In this document: positions 26,837 through 35,591 of the stretch, piece after piece
Layout of the letters: each line of letters begins with the position of its first letter
Position numbering within the stretch: the first letter of the stretch is position 1
Assembly: GCA_013289685.1 (NCBI GenBank)
Contig: JABCZL010000019.1
Location: 45,503 to 109,502 of the forward strand
Origin: Acidobacteriota bacterium
GTDB taxonomy: Bacteria > Acidobacteriota > Terriglobia > Terriglobales > Acidobacteriaceae
Direction: 5' to 3'
Length of the DNA: 64,000 nucleotides
The notes under the pieces: model-generated
Seen by the model: the letters and a program-made list of their open reading frames with translations, nothing else
What the model was told of the DNA's origin: nothing
Database searches by the model: none
Translations under genes and position numbers: made by a program

Positions 26837-27607
26837 ACGATTTGTTTGGCAGCGTGCCTTCTTCTGGCGGCCTCAGGGTGGGCGCAGGAAAGCAAAGACT
26901 CCCCGCAGCTGGTCGTGGCTGCGGCAGCCGATTTGAGCACGGCGCTGAAAGAGATCGGCGGCAACTATGAGAAGAAGACTGGCGTGAAAGTGAAACTCTC
27001 GTTCGGAGCCTCCGGGGCACTCACCCAGCAGATTCAGAATGGCGCTCCGTTTGATCTATTCTTCTCAGCGGATATGGATTATCCGCGCCAGTTGATTGCC
27101 TCGCAAGATGCGGGGGCGGCCAGCTTGTATCAGTATGCGGTCGGAAAGCTGGTGCTCTGGGTTCCGGCGGATTCTCCGCTCGACGTTGAACATAAAGGCA
27201 TGAACGTTCTGCTCGATCCGTCGGTCAAGAAAATTGCCATCGCGAATCCGCAGCATGCGCCCTATGGACGGGCCGCGGTGGCGGCTTTGAAGCACACCGG
27301 GGTGTACGATCAGGTTGCGGATCGCCTGGTGTTGGGCGAGAACGTCTCGCAGGCGGCGCAGTTCGTGGAATCAGGCAACGCGCAAGCCGGGTTCGTAGCG
27401 CTGGCACATGCCATCGCCCCGGGCATGCGCGGCAAGGGGAAATATTGGGAGGTTCCGTTGGACGCCTACCCTCCGCTGGCGCAGGGCGTCATCGTGCTGT
27501 CGCACTCCCCGCACAAGAAGGAAGCGGCGGAGTTTCTGGAATACCTCAAGACGAAAGAAGTAGCGGAACTGCTTCGGAAGTACGGCTTCACGCTGCCGCA
27601 GAACTAA
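26828..27607 (+). CDS. modA: Molybdate ABC transporter substrate-binding protein
   Basis: A periplasmic oxyanion-binding protein, 259 aa. A short signal peptide (MSGTICLAACLLLAASGWAQ) precedes LVVAAAADLSTALKEI, the ModA opening. Ligand-contact motifs follow: SFGASGALTQQIQNGAPFDLFFSAD, and IANPQHAPYGRAAVAAL. The downstream neighbours are the matching permease and ATPase. The ATG lies inside the right arm of an intergenic palindromic repeat, so the start appears to have been captured from it; there is no Shine-Dalgarno directly upstream. Tungstate binding cannot be excluded. Confidence 0.93.
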   Translation: MSGTICLAACLLLAASGWAQESKDSPQLVVAAAADLSTALKEIGGNYEKKTGVKVKLSFGASGALTQQIQNGAPFDLFFSADMDYPRQLIASQDAGAASLYQYAVGKLVLWVPADSPLDVEHKGMNVLLDPSVKKIAIANPQHAPYGRAAVAALKHTGVYDQVADRLVLGENVSQAAQFVESGNAQAGFVALAHAIAPGMRGKGKYWEVPLDAYPPLAQGVIVLSHSPHKKEAAEFLEYLKTKEVAELLRKYGFTLPQN

Positions 27608-27616
27608 GAGTTTTTC

Positions 27617-27663
27617 GTAGCGCCGGCGTCCCGCCGGCTGTCCCGGGGGCGTCTCGCCCGCGG
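27617..27663. repeat. Double-hairpin GC-rich intergenic repeat
   Basis: Two adjacent stem-loops: GCCGGCG (27622-27628) with CGCCGGC (27632-27638), and GGGCG with CGCCC around a TCT loop. The element sits between modA and modB. It could set the relative levels of the two parts of the transcript as a REP-like mRNA stabiliser. Confidence 0.65.
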
Positions 27664-27710
27664 ATGCTGGAATTGAGGACTAGGCGAGGTTCACCGAACC
27701 GCAAACGCTT

Positions 27711-28391
27711 ATGGCAATCGACTGGCAAGCATTCTGGCTGACGCTGCAACTGGCGGTCACGGTATCGGCCGTACTGCTGGTCCTCGGTCTGCCTATCGCC
27801 TATTGGATCGCCTTCTCCCGCTGGCGCTGGAAGTTTCTGGTGGAGGCGGTGGTAGCGCTGCCCATCGTGCTCCCCCCGACCGTCCTCGGATTCTACGTAC
27901 TGGTCGCGCTCGGCCCGCGCAGTCCGTTGGGACGCTGGTGGATCTCGCTCACCGGCCACACCCTGGCATTCACTTTCAGCGGCCTGGTGATTGGTTCGAT
28001 TCTTTACAGTCTGCCGTTTGCGGTGCAGCCGTTCGCAGCCTCGTTCGCCGGCGTCGATCGCAAACTGATCGCGGCCTCGGCGACGCTGGGCGCTTCCCCG
28101 CTGCGGACTTTTTTTCGCGTGATCGCGCCCCTCTCCGTCCCGGGACTGATTACCGGCGCAGCTCTCAGCTTCGCTCACACCATGGGAGAATTCGGCGTCG
28201 TGCTCATGGTGGGCGGAAACATTCCCGGGGTCACACGGACAGTTTCCATCGATATTTTCGACCGTGTGCAGGCCTCTGACTACGCCGCCGCCAATCAGAC
28301 TGCGCTGCTGTTGCTGGCGTTCAGCTTCGCCGTGCTGGCCATCGTTTATGGCCTGAACCGCAAGGCGTGGGTGATCGGTCCCGTGAAATAG
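27711..28391 (+). CDS. modB: Molybdate ABC transporter permease
   Basis: An inner-membrane subunit with about five hydrophobic segments. The EAA-type loop ASATLGASPLRTFFRVIAPLSVPGLITG couples it to the ATPase, and AHTMGEFGVVLMVGGNIPG is a strong ModB signature. Length 226 aa is normal. It follows modA after a 103-bp gap occupied by a repeat and precedes modC after another repeat, so the operon is interrupted by two palindromes. The ATG has no strong Shine-Dalgarno. Confidence 0.94.
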   Translation: MAIDWQAFWLTLQLAVTVSAVLLVLGLPIAYWIAFSRWRWKFLVEAVVALPIVLPPTVLGFYVLVALGPRSPLGRWWISLTGHTLAFTFSGLVIGSILYSLPFAVQPFAASFAGVDRKLIAASATLGASPLRTFFRVIAPLSVPGLITGAALSFAHTMGEFGVVLMVGGNIPGVTRTVSIDIFDRVQASDYAAANQTALLLLAFSFAVLAIVYGLNRKAWVIGPVK

Positions 28392-28394
28392 GCG

Positions 28395-28458
28395 TTGTCA
28401 TCCTGAGCGAAGTGGCTGGTTCGCGAAGCGAAGCAGCCACGCCGTCGAAGGACCCCTA
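28395..28458. repeat. Partial copy of the TGTCATCCTGAG palindromic repeat
   Basis: TTGTCATCCTGAGCGAAGTGG begins just after the modB stop and is followed by inner inverted pieces (GCTGGTTCGCGAAGCGAAGCAGC). It belongs to the same family as the elements at 26731 and 58187, but its right arm is not clearly complete. Confidence 0.65.
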
Positions 28459-28528
28459 TCGTGTGTGGGCCGACTGTGGCATGTCGAGGAGTTTCTATCC
28501 ACGCTGGTAAGCCCTAGAATGAACTGCG

Positions 28529-29755
28529 ATGAATGAACCTCGCGCGATCGACTCGGCTGACGGCTTGACCGCATCATCCCAGCCCCCGCAAGCGGAACGG
28601 CCTAGCCAGAAACCCAACGTCCCGCTGCTCGATGCGTGCTTCCGTAAGCGCTTCGCCGCGCAATCCCAGGAGTTCGTTCTTGAAGTTGAGTTCCAGGCCG
28701 GGCCGGGATTCACCATCCTGTTTGGCCCGTCCGGCGCAGGCAAAACTACGCTGCTCGATTGCGTGGCTGGCTTGGCCACTCCGGACTCAGGACGCATCTC
28801 TGTCGGCGATCGCACCTTGTTCAACGTCTCCGAGCGAACCGATCTCCCAGTCGCCAAACGGCGCATAGGATACGTCTTTCAGAACCTCGCGCTCTTCCCC
28901 CATTTGACGGTGGAACAGAACGTCCAATACGGCCTCGCCCATTTGCCGCAGGCCGAGCGTGCCGCGCAAGCGTCCGCAATTCTGCAGGCATTCCGCATTG
29001 AAGCTCTGGCGCAGCGCTATCCGCGCGAGATTTCCGGAGGAGAAAGTCAGCGCACCGCGCTGGCGCGAACCCTGGTGACCGACCCCTCGGTGCTGCTGCT
29101 CGACGAGCCGCTGGCCGCGCTGGACGCAGCGACAAAAACAAAAATCATTGACGACTTGCGCAGTTGGAACCAGGCTCACCGCATTCCGATTCTTTACGTC
29201 ACCCACAGCCGCGACGAAGTCTTTGCCCTGGGTGAGCGCGTGATCGTCCTCGACGCCGGACGCATCGTGGCCCAGGGTACGCCGCACGAGGTCATTACGG
29301 CGCCACTGCAAGAAACTGTCGCGCAACTGGTGGGCTTCGAAAACATTTTCGATGCTATCGTGGAATCCGTACATCCGGCCCGCGGCACCATGACGTGCAA
29401 AATAACGTCCTGCCGCATTGCCGCAGACGGCGGCCCGGTGCTGCTCGAAACTCCGCTGGTACGCGGGGGCGTGGGTTCGGCGCTGCGCGTGGGAATCCGC
29501 GCCGGCGACATCCTGCTGGCAACAGCTCCGCCGGTGGGGTTGAGCGCGCGGAATGTGATTCCGGGCCGCATCGCATCACTCGAACAGCGTGACGTGATCG
29601 TCACCGCCCGCGTAAAGTGCAGGATCGAGATGGAAGTCCACCTCACCCTGGCGGCCCGCGATTCGCTGCAACTCGCCCCTGGCCGCGAAGTGTGGCTGGT
29701 GATCAAAACCCACTCTTGCCATCTCATGCAACAAACAACACCTCACACTCGTTGA
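28529..29755 (+). CDS. modC: Molybdate ABC transporter ATP-binding protein
   Basis: An ABC ATPase that powers ModB. A 40-residue N-terminal extension (Pro/Gln-rich, not conserved in the family) precedes the domain. Walker A is GPSGAGKTT, the Q-loop lies near YVFQNLALFPH, the signature is SGGESQRTALARTL, Walker B is LLLDEPLAALD, and the switch His is in VTHSRDE. The C-terminal part (about 290-400) is a MOP/TOBE-like beta domain that binds oxyanion or regulates activity, ending RIEMEVHLTLAARDSLQLAPGREVWLVIKTHSCHL. Length 408 aa is a little long because of the N-terminal tail. Confidence 0.93.
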   Translation: MNEPRAIDSADGLTASSQPPQAERPSQKPNVPLLDACFRKRFAAQSQEFVLEVEFQAGPGFTILFGPSGAGKTTLLDCVAGLATPDSGRISVGDRTLFNVSERTDLPVAKRRIGYVFQNLALFPHLTVEQNVQYGLAHLPQAERAAQASAILQAFRIEALAQRYPREISGGESQRTALARTLVTDPSVLLLDEPLAALDAATKTKIIDDLRSWNQAHRIPILYVTHSRDEVFALGERVIVLDAGRIVAQGTPHEVITAPLQETVAQLVGFENIFDAIVESVHPARGTMTCKITSCRIAADGGPVLLETPLVRGGVGSALRVGIRAGDILLATAPPVGLSARNVIPGRIASLEQRDVIVTARVKCRIEMEVHLTLAARDSLQLAPGREVWLVIKTHSCHLMQQTTPHTR

Positions 29756-29844
29756 GGAGTCGTTTATTGACGCGATTTTTACACCTTCATAACAACCATG
29801 TTTTCAGGCTCTGGTAGTCTGTCGCTTCGTCTCAGGAGGACTCG

Positions 29845-31368
29845 ATGTCGCACCTGCCACTTCCAGCAGCATTCAGGCGCGTCCTGATTACGCTCGTGTT
29901 GGTTTGCCTGTTCACGGTTCAGCACTCCGCCGCCCAAACCGGCCTGTGGGCGAGCCATTCGCACGACGCGCAGCACACCGGCGTTTCGTCTGTGGCCGCG
30001 CAACCGTTCGGCAAGATTCATTGGCAAGTACCGGTCGACCTGGCGCCTCCGACCGGAGAAATCTTCATCCACTACGGCTCTCCCCTGGTGACTGCGGCGA
30101 ACACCGTGATCGTGCCGGTCAAGACCGGCCCGGACAAATTCCGAATCGAGGCGCATAACGGCGCCACCGGCGCGTTGCTCTGGAAGCAGAGTACGGGATA
30201 CACCGCGCCCACCGCGGCTTTTCTGCCCGGTCTTGGTCCGACGCTCGACGGCGACCGGCTCCTGATTCCGGATAACGCCGGCCGCGTGCTCGTGCGAAAA
30301 AGTCCCAACTTCGCCAAGGGCAAGGTAAGCCGGCTGTATTTCTACGGGGCGGCAAACTATCTGGCGGACCCGCAGGCCTACCAGCAGAATGTGCTCATCA
30401 ACACTCCGCTAACGACGGACGCCAAGGGAAATGTATTCTTCGGCTTCCTGGCCGTGGGCCCCACGCCGATCGGATTGCAGAGCGGCCTGGCTCGTATTAC
30501 CCCCGACGGCACCGGAACCTGGGTCACGGTTACGGACCTCAGCGGGGATCCGTCAATCACGGAAGTATCGATGAGTTGCGCCCCTGCTGTGTCGAGCGAT
30601 GGCAGCATCGTCTACGTCGCCGTCAGCAGCGGCGATTTCGGATTCGGCTACCTGCTGGCATTGAACAGTCGCACGCTGGCGGTCATCAACCGGGTGCGCC
30701 TCACCGATCCCGCCTCCGGCCTGGACGCGCTCATGACCGATGAAAGCAGTGCGACTCCCACCGTCGGTCCCGATGGCGATGTGTATTACGGCGTTCTCGA
30801 GAATCCCTTCCCCGATCACAACGACCGCGGCTGGCTGCTGCATTTCAACTCGGACCTTTCGCAGCAGAAGATTCCCGGAAGTTTCGGATGGGACGACACC
30901 GCCTCGATTGTCGATGCCTCGCTGGTGGCCAGCTATCACGGCCAGTCGAAGTATCTGGTCATGACGAAATACAACAACTATGCCTCGGTCAATACCGGCG
31001 ACGGGCATAATCGCGTTGCCATTCTCGATCCCAACGCCAGCCAGGACGATCCTGTCATCCCCACCACGAAGGTCATGCGGGCGGTGATCACCCAACTCGG
31101 CCGCACCCGCGATCCAAACTTCCCGACTTTCCCCGGAGCCGTGCGCGAATGGTGCATCAATACCGCGGCCGTCGATCCGTTCACCAAGTCAGTGATCGTC
31201 AACAGTGAAGACGGCAAGCTCTATCGTTGGGACCTCACAACGAATAAGTTGTCCGAGGTGATCAAGCTCTCTGGCGGCATCGGAGAAGCCTATACGCCTA
31301 CCGTGATCGGCGCCGACGGTACGGTCTATGCGATTAACGATGCGGTGCTGAGCGCGGTCGGGAAATAG
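29845..31368 (+). CDS. Exported PQQ-like beta-propeller protein
   Basis: A signal peptide (ending HSAAQ) is followed by propeller blades with pieces such as HNGATGALLWKQSTGY, LDGDRLLIPDNAGRVLV, AVSSDGSIVYVAVSS and SEDGKLYRWDLTTNKL, typical of PQQ/WD40-like repeats. No cytochrome motif (CxxCH) is seen, so it is not a classical quinohaemoprotein. Probably a periplasmic or secreted binding/scaffold protein. AGGAGG stands before the ATG. Its 3' end overlaps the convergent glycosyltransferase gene by 35 bp. Confidence 0.8.
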   Translation: MSHLPLPAAFRRVLITLVLVCLFTVQHSAAQTGLWASHSHDAQHTGVSSVAAQPFGKIHWQVPVDLAPPTGEIFIHYGSPLVTAANTVIVPVKTGPDKFRIEAHNGATGALLWKQSTGYTAPTAAFLPGLGPTLDGDRLLIPDNAGRVLVRKSPNFAKGKVSRLYFYGAANYLADPQAYQQNVLINTPLTTDAKGNVFFGFLAVGPTPIGLQSGLARITPDGTGTWVTVTDLSGDPSITEVSMSCAPAVSSDGSIVYVAVSSGDFGFGYLLALNSRTLAVINRVRLTDPASGLDALMTDESSATPTVGPDGDVYYGVLENPFPDHNDRGWLLHFNSDLSQQKIPGSFGWDDTASIVDASLVASYHGQSKYLVMTKYNNYASVNTGDGHNRVAILDPNASQDDPVIPTTKVMRAVITQLGRTRDPNFPTFPGAVREWCINTAAVDPFTKSVIVNSEDGKLYRWDLTTNKLSEVIKLSGGIGEAYTPTVIGADGTVYAINDAVLSAVGK

Positions 31369-33025
31369 GCGGGGAGGAGCGCGCTTGCAAGCCGGAGCCG
31401 GAATCCACGGCTCCCGCGTCCTCCACACTCTGCATTGGCTCCATCTCGATCACCGCGATCCACTGCCCTTCGCGCTCTTCTTTGAACACGACCCGTCCAC
31501 CAAGAATCCGGGCCGCGGCCTCCGGCGGCAAGTCGCGGTGGAAGCCGAAGAACCGGCGCTTCAGATCATTCCATTTCGCCCAGCGATCCAGCAGCGGATG
31601 GACAGGCTCATATTTCGTCGAAAACACCAGCGCGACCTCGAAGTGCGAGCGGAACTCCGCGGCCGAAAGCACTTGCTCCAGGGAAAAATCCTCGATGCGC
31701 GCGACCCGCACCGGACGCGTCGTGTAACCGAGCCACGGCTGGGTCAGTTCGTCCGAGGCTGGCCAGGCCGTGAGCGCATGCGCCATGGGATAGCGCGCTT
31801 CGAGAAACCGCTCCCCGTCCTGGTGCAGAACGATGTAATCGCGATAGGCAAGATTGTCCTCCGGCGAGAATCCGTAAGGCGGATTCCAGAACCACGCGGC
31901 AACGAAGCCAAGCGCAACCACGGCGACAGCCGCGGGCCAGTAGCGTACCCGCCTGCGCAGCGTGGAGATTCCAACAATAATCACCAGCGGCACCGCCGGC
32001 AGCATGTAGCGCGCCAGCACCGCCCCGCCGATCAATGCCATGGCGACGACGTACACCTTCACGACCACGAGAAAAACCATCTGCACTGAGATCGGGATGC
32101 GCGAGCGCTCGATGCCATCGTCCTTCACCGGAGGCCACATCATCACGAGCAGCATGCCGCCCGTCAGCACCCACAAATGCATGTAGCCGAAGACCTGCCA
32201 CAGGCGCAGCCCGAGGGCCAGCACGAACCGCAAAGGATTGAGTGTGGTGGCAACGTTGTAGCGAAAGAACTCAGGATTGCCAAACACATATCCGGTGCGC
32301 GCGTAATGATAGGCGTACCACAGGGCCAGCGGCAGCATCGGGATTAAGAGCGGAAGAATGCGCGAAGCGGCCGTCGAGCTTTGCTCGGCCGGACCGCCCG
32401 TGACGGCTGTCGCCACAAAGTTCTTCCAGCTTTGCGGCATGAAACGCTGCGGTGCGATCAGACGAAACAGCTCCCAGCAGACCAAGCCTGCCGGTGCCAG
32501 AATCGCCGTCTCTTTGGCAAGGGCGGCCAGCGAAAACCAGATTGCCACGGCGACCGGACGTTCCTCCAAATAAGCGCACAGCCCCCAGAAGATCAGCCCC
32601 GCCGCGGCCAGGTCCACCTGGGCCAGCGAGCTTTGTGCAAAGAAGACCGGATACAGCGCCGTGCACAGCGTAGATGCGATCGCCACCTGCGTATTCGCCA
32701 CTCGCTCGGCCAGGCGAAACACTCCCAGCAGCGCGAAGGCCGCAACCACCAGCATCGCCGATCGTGTGACCACGGGTGCGTAGCCCACGAATTTCCACCA
32801 CAAGGCAATCCAGGCCAGCACCAGCGGCGGATGCGCGTTCGATACGGTCGTATGCGGAATCAGGCTCCCACCTAGCAGGTCACGCGCAGCGGGAATGTAG
32901 TATCCCGCTTCGTCCCAGAAGTATGGAAGCTGCAGGAGCGGAAGGTGCAGGAGAAATATCCCCACAAAAATGCTCGCGAACACCACGGCTGGATGCAGGC
33001 GGGAAGATCGCTTGGGAGAAGTCAT
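31334..33025 (-). CDS. GT39-like membrane glycosyltransferase (ArnT/PMT family)
   Basis: A polytopic inner-membrane protein (563 aa, about 10-12 helices) that should transfer a sugar from a polyprenyl-phosphate carrier in the periplasm. The first periplasmic loop carries the acidic motif PYFWDEAGYYIPAARDLL and the helix 2-3 loop has NAHPPLVL, as in the PMT/ArnT superfamily. A soluble C-terminal part (about 420-563) follows the last helix. Acceptor unknown (lipid A, protein or glycan). The 3' end overlaps that of the PQQ-like gene on the opposite strand. Confidence 0.85.
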   Translation of the reverse strand: MTSPKRSSRLHPAVVFASIFVGIFLLHLPLLQLPYFWDEAGYYIPAARDLLGGSLIPHTTVSNAHPPLVLAWIALWWKFVGYAPVVTRSAMLVVAAFALLGVFRLAERVANTQVAIASTLCTALYPVFFAQSSLAQVDLAAAGLIFWGLCAYLEERPVAVAIWFSLAALAKETAILAPAGLVCWELFRLIAPQRFMPQSWKNFVATAVTGGPAEQSSTAASRILPLLIPMLPLALWYAYHYARTGYVFGNPEFFRYNVATTLNPLRFVLALGLRLWQVFGYMHLWVLTGGMLLVMMWPPVKDDGIERSRIPISVQMVFLVVVKVYVVAMALIGGAVLARYMLPAVPLVIIVGISTLRRRVRYWPAAVAVVALGFVAAWFWNPPYGFSPEDNLAYRDYIVLHQDGERFLEARYPMAHALTAWPASDELTQPWLGYTTRPVRVARIEDFSLEQVLSAAEFRSHFEVALVFSTKYEPVHPLLDRWAKWNDLKRRFFGFHRDLPPEAAARILGGRVVFKEEREGQWIAVIEMEPMQSVEDAGAVDSGSGLQARSSPPISRPRSAPHR

Positions 33026-33062
33026 TCTATCCGTGGAAACACTGCTCTATCCTCGAGGCCCG

Positions 33063-33142
33063 AAGAGACGTTGCTGGTAACGTTTCTCTCACCATCGTCC
33101 GGAATGCTGCCGGCGAAGTCGTAGCAAGCTACGTCTCTACGA
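33063..33142. repeat. Inverted AGAGACGTTGC-type intergenic repeat
   Basis: Two imperfect palindromic pieces: AGAGACGTTGCTGGTAACG then TTCTCT, and GTAGCAAGCTACGTCTCTAC. The left AGAGACG and the right CGTCTCT are complementary, so a larger hairpin can form. It sits in the 130-bp gap between the glycosyltransferase start and the DUF3467 gene end. Confidence 0.6.
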
Positions 33143-33155
33143 CAACGCGACACAC

Positions 33156-33452
33156 CTAGTGCACCGGCCCTTGCGGCCCCATGCGCGGGTCAAGCTTGAT
33201 CTCTCCAAAGGCGCTCTCGTAGCCAACCACGTTCTGCTGCAGCAGTCCCAGCAATGCTTTGGCCTGCTGCGGGCTCAGATAGATCCCCTGGAAGTTCTTG
33301 ATCTCCACATGGGTCTCTGTCTGTTGCTGTAGTGTGCCGAAGACCAGGAAAAAGTCCCAGATGTTCACGCGCATCTGCACGCTGTTGGCATAATTCTCGC
33401 GATAGTCGGAATCGTTGGTTAACTTCAAGGCGGGTTGCGTCGGATTACTCAT
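33156..33452 (-). CDS. DUF3467-family protein
   Basis: A small cytosolic protein (98 aa) of DUF3467: YRENYANSVQMRVNIWDFFLVFGTLQ, then VEIKNFQGIYLSPQQAKALLGLLQQNVVGYESAFGEI, closely follow the family pattern. Biochemical role unknown. The start is set at the ATG at 33450-33452, where family similarity begins; a frame 29 codons longer has no family likeness. No strong Shine-Dalgarno. It is divergent from the GAF gene. Confidence 0.85.
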   Translation of the reverse strand: MSNPTQPALKLTNDSDYRENYANSVQMRVNIWDFFLVFGTLQQQTETHVEIKNFQGIYLSPQQAKALLGLLQQNVVGYESAFGEIKLDPRMGPQGPVH

Positions 33453-33735
33453 AGGCGAAAGTGTAAATGAGTTCGTGGTCAGGAAGGAACGGCTGGCGCC
33501 CGGAGTCTTTGCGGGCCTCAACTCTGGTGCAACTGACAAAAACTGTCAGCGATTGCAGGTTTGCGGCGAGTTACCGATTAGGTAAGACTGTCCGTCACAC
33601 AGCCTTTGGTTTGCCTTTCCACTGAAAACACAGGACTTATGCTCACGCTGCCCATTACTTTGGGAAGTACCTTATGGCGCGCAAAGTGCGATAGAGTTTA
33701 TGTTGCCTCCGTCGAAACAGAGACTGCAGGTACTT

Positions 33736-34290
33736 ATGACCCAAAATAACGATCATCCCGGGATGATGGAAGAAGTGGTCCTTCCCGAGCATCTACTCCC
33801 CTTGGGATCTGTGCTGGGCCAAGGAGTGACGGCGATGGACCTGTGCATGGTCCTGGCCAAGATTTTTCAGGTGCAGTACAACGAAGTCGCGCTCTTGCGG
33901 CTGGAGGGCGGACTGCTGCGCTTTATGTTTCCCGAACACCTGCGGACCACAGGGGCGATTCCGCTGTCCAGTAAAGCGGTGGCGGCCCACACGGCACTGA
34001 GCAAGAAAGCCGAGATTTTTAACAATTTCGCCCGAGTGAAGCACGCTAGCATCTTTGAGACCATCAAAGCGGATACGAACGGTTCGAACGAACCGCCCGC
34101 GCCCTCGCCCATTCAGAAGCTCATGTCGGTGCCGATCATGGGCCAGGATTCCGTCGTGGTGGGCGTGATTCAGATTTCCCGCAAGGGACTTGATCCGAAA
34201 TATGCCAAGGATTTCAGCCGCGAAGACCTGCACGACCTGGAGTTGGCAGCTGGGCTGCTGGCCACGGCTCCGGCGTTGCTGGCGAACTAG
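33736..34290 (+). CDS. GAF-domain protein
   Basis: A single GAF-like sensory domain (about 25-180 of 185 residues): the helix GVTAMDLCMVLAKIFQVQYNEVALLRLEGGLLRFMFPEHL, then IPLSSKAVAAHTALSKKAEIFNNFARVKHASIFE, and SVPIMGQDSVVVGVIQISRKG as the GAF core. No output domain is present, so it may act by protein contact or ligand buffering. The ATG at 33736 has CAGG upstream; another ATG 12 codons earlier is possible. A terminator-like hairpin follows. Confidence 0.85.
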   Translation: MTQNNDHPGMMEEVVLPEHLLPLGSVLGQGVTAMDLCMVLAKIFQVQYNEVALLRLEGGLLRFMFPEHLRTTGAIPLSSKAVAAHTALSKKAEIFNNFARVKHASIFETIKADTNGSNEPPAPSPIQKLMSVPIMGQDSVVVGVIQISRKGLDPKYAKDFSREDLHDLELAAGLLATAPALLAN

Positions 34291-34321
34291 TTTGTCCGTC
34301 CCAAAAAAACGCAGCATATAG

Positions 34322-34343
34322 GCGATTCGTTGAATCGCTTTTC
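34322..34343 (+). terminator. Rho-independent terminator of the GAF gene
   Basis: GCGATTC (34322-34328), loop GTT, GAATCGC (34332-34338), followed by TTTTC. A perfect 7-bp stem placed 32 bases after the stop codon. Confidence 0.7.
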
Positions 34344-34389
34344 TCAGCGACCTCCGCGGCCTTTCTTAGCGCTCTCCGCGGTTAAAGGC
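34344..34389. repeat. CTCCGCGG-containing intergenic repeat
   Basis: Two CTCCGCGG units about 20 bases apart (ACCTCCGCGG ... TCTCCGCGG) with AGCG motifs beside them. I recognise this type of sequence between genes of soil bacteria (memory-based). The rest of the interval 34390-34523 shows nothing beyond a likely promoter for the next gene. Confidence 0.5.
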
Positions 34390-34523
34390 CTTCGGAGCCG
34401 CGCGAGAACTGAATTCCGGGCACGGAGGTGAACAAAGCGACGAGGCGATATAAAGACCGCAACGAGTATGCACACTAGAAACCGCGTGTCTAACGATCCG
34501 GGTTCAGGACTTAGGAGAATAAA

Positions 34524-35381
34524 ATGCGATTCGTCTTGTGCTTATGTTCAGCGTTGATGCTGTCTATGCAAGTAACAGCGCAGCAGGCCGCCTCGCTCGA
34601 TTCTAAGGTCTCAGCCGCCCTGGATCGCATGAGTAAGAATGACCTGCACACGCGTGAGGCAGCTTTTAACGACATGATGGCTCTGATAAGTGAAGGGCAG
34701 AAGCGAGCCACGGAGCCTGACCGCGCGGCGGCTCTGACTAGTCTCTTCAAGCAACATCCCGAGCAAGCCGACAGGATCAAGCTCGGTCTAATCCAGTTGC
34801 TGAAAGCCGACAATGTCGACTTTCAAGGCGCCGCACCCGGAACGTATACAGAAGACGATATGGAGCATTACGCAGAGGTTGTGAACGTTGTTTCCTCTCT
34901 GAACGACAAACGGGCGATCCCTGCACTGGTGGGCGCGATGGCCACCGGCGGAATGGCCCAGCAGGCCATATTCCAGCATGGGGATAAGGCGCTCGCGCCA
35001 GTACTTAAGCAGCTCAAGCGCCAGCCAGATCCGAACTCCGTTTCTGACTTGCTGGCGCAAGCCTCAGCGCTTCAGATGAGTTTCGCACTGCTTGCCAAAC
35101 GGGGCGATCCCACCTCTCAGGCTCAAATACGAGAGCTCATCCTCGCATACGTTAAGGCTCCATCGGGGGCTACGCGAAGGATTGCAGTTCAGGAAATTGA
35201 CTGCCTGGACGATCGACAAAACTTCGTGCCACTGTTAGAAGAAATCGCAAGGACCGACCCGCAGAAACTGGGGGGTAAACCACTCGACGGCGGGGACAAT
35301 AATCAGTTCTATCCTGTAAGAGCCGACGCCAGAGAAGTGTTGCGACACATTCAAAACAACAAACCTTGCGGCAGTGAGTAG
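34524..35381 (+). CDS. Exported helical (HEAT-like) protein of unknown function
   Basis: A signal peptide (ending QVTAQQ) with TAGGAGA before the ATG. The mature part is mostly helical and contains repeat-like helices of the HEAT/armadillo kind (VVNVVSSLNDKRAIPALVGAMATGG; QAQIRELILAYVKAPSGATRRIAVQEIDCLDD). There are no catalytic motifs. It may be a periplasmic scaffold. It is flanked by intergenic stretches on both sides and is not in an obvious operon; 35382-35591 downstream holds no gene I can support. Confidence 0.7.
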   Translation: MRFVLCLCSALMLSMQVTAQQAASLDSKVSAALDRMSKNDLHTREAAFNDMMALISEGQKRATEPDRAAALTSLFKQHPEQADRIKLGLIQLLKADNVDFQGAAPGTYTEDDMEHYAEVVNVVSSLNDKRAIPALVGAMATGGMAQQAIFQHGDKALAPVLKQLKRQPDPNSVSDLLAQASALQMSFALLAKRGDPTSQAQIRELILAYVKAPSGATRRIAVQEIDCLDDRQNFVPLLEEIARTDPQKLGGKPLDGGDNNQFYPVRADAREVLRHIQNNKPCGSE

Positions 35382-35591
35382 GCAGCATTTCTAATTTGGC
35401 CATTGGCCCCAGGCGTTAGCCTGGCAACACCGGGGACGATGCATCTGCTGAAGGTCGCGTCGGACGGCTCATCGACTGAAATGCAGGGTGGGCCGCGGGC
35501 GGAGGGGATATGATTTGGCCCCTAAGTTCGGAGTATCAGTGAGAATGCGGAAGAGCCCCACCGGGACAGCACTGGTTCTCACGCGCTCTCT

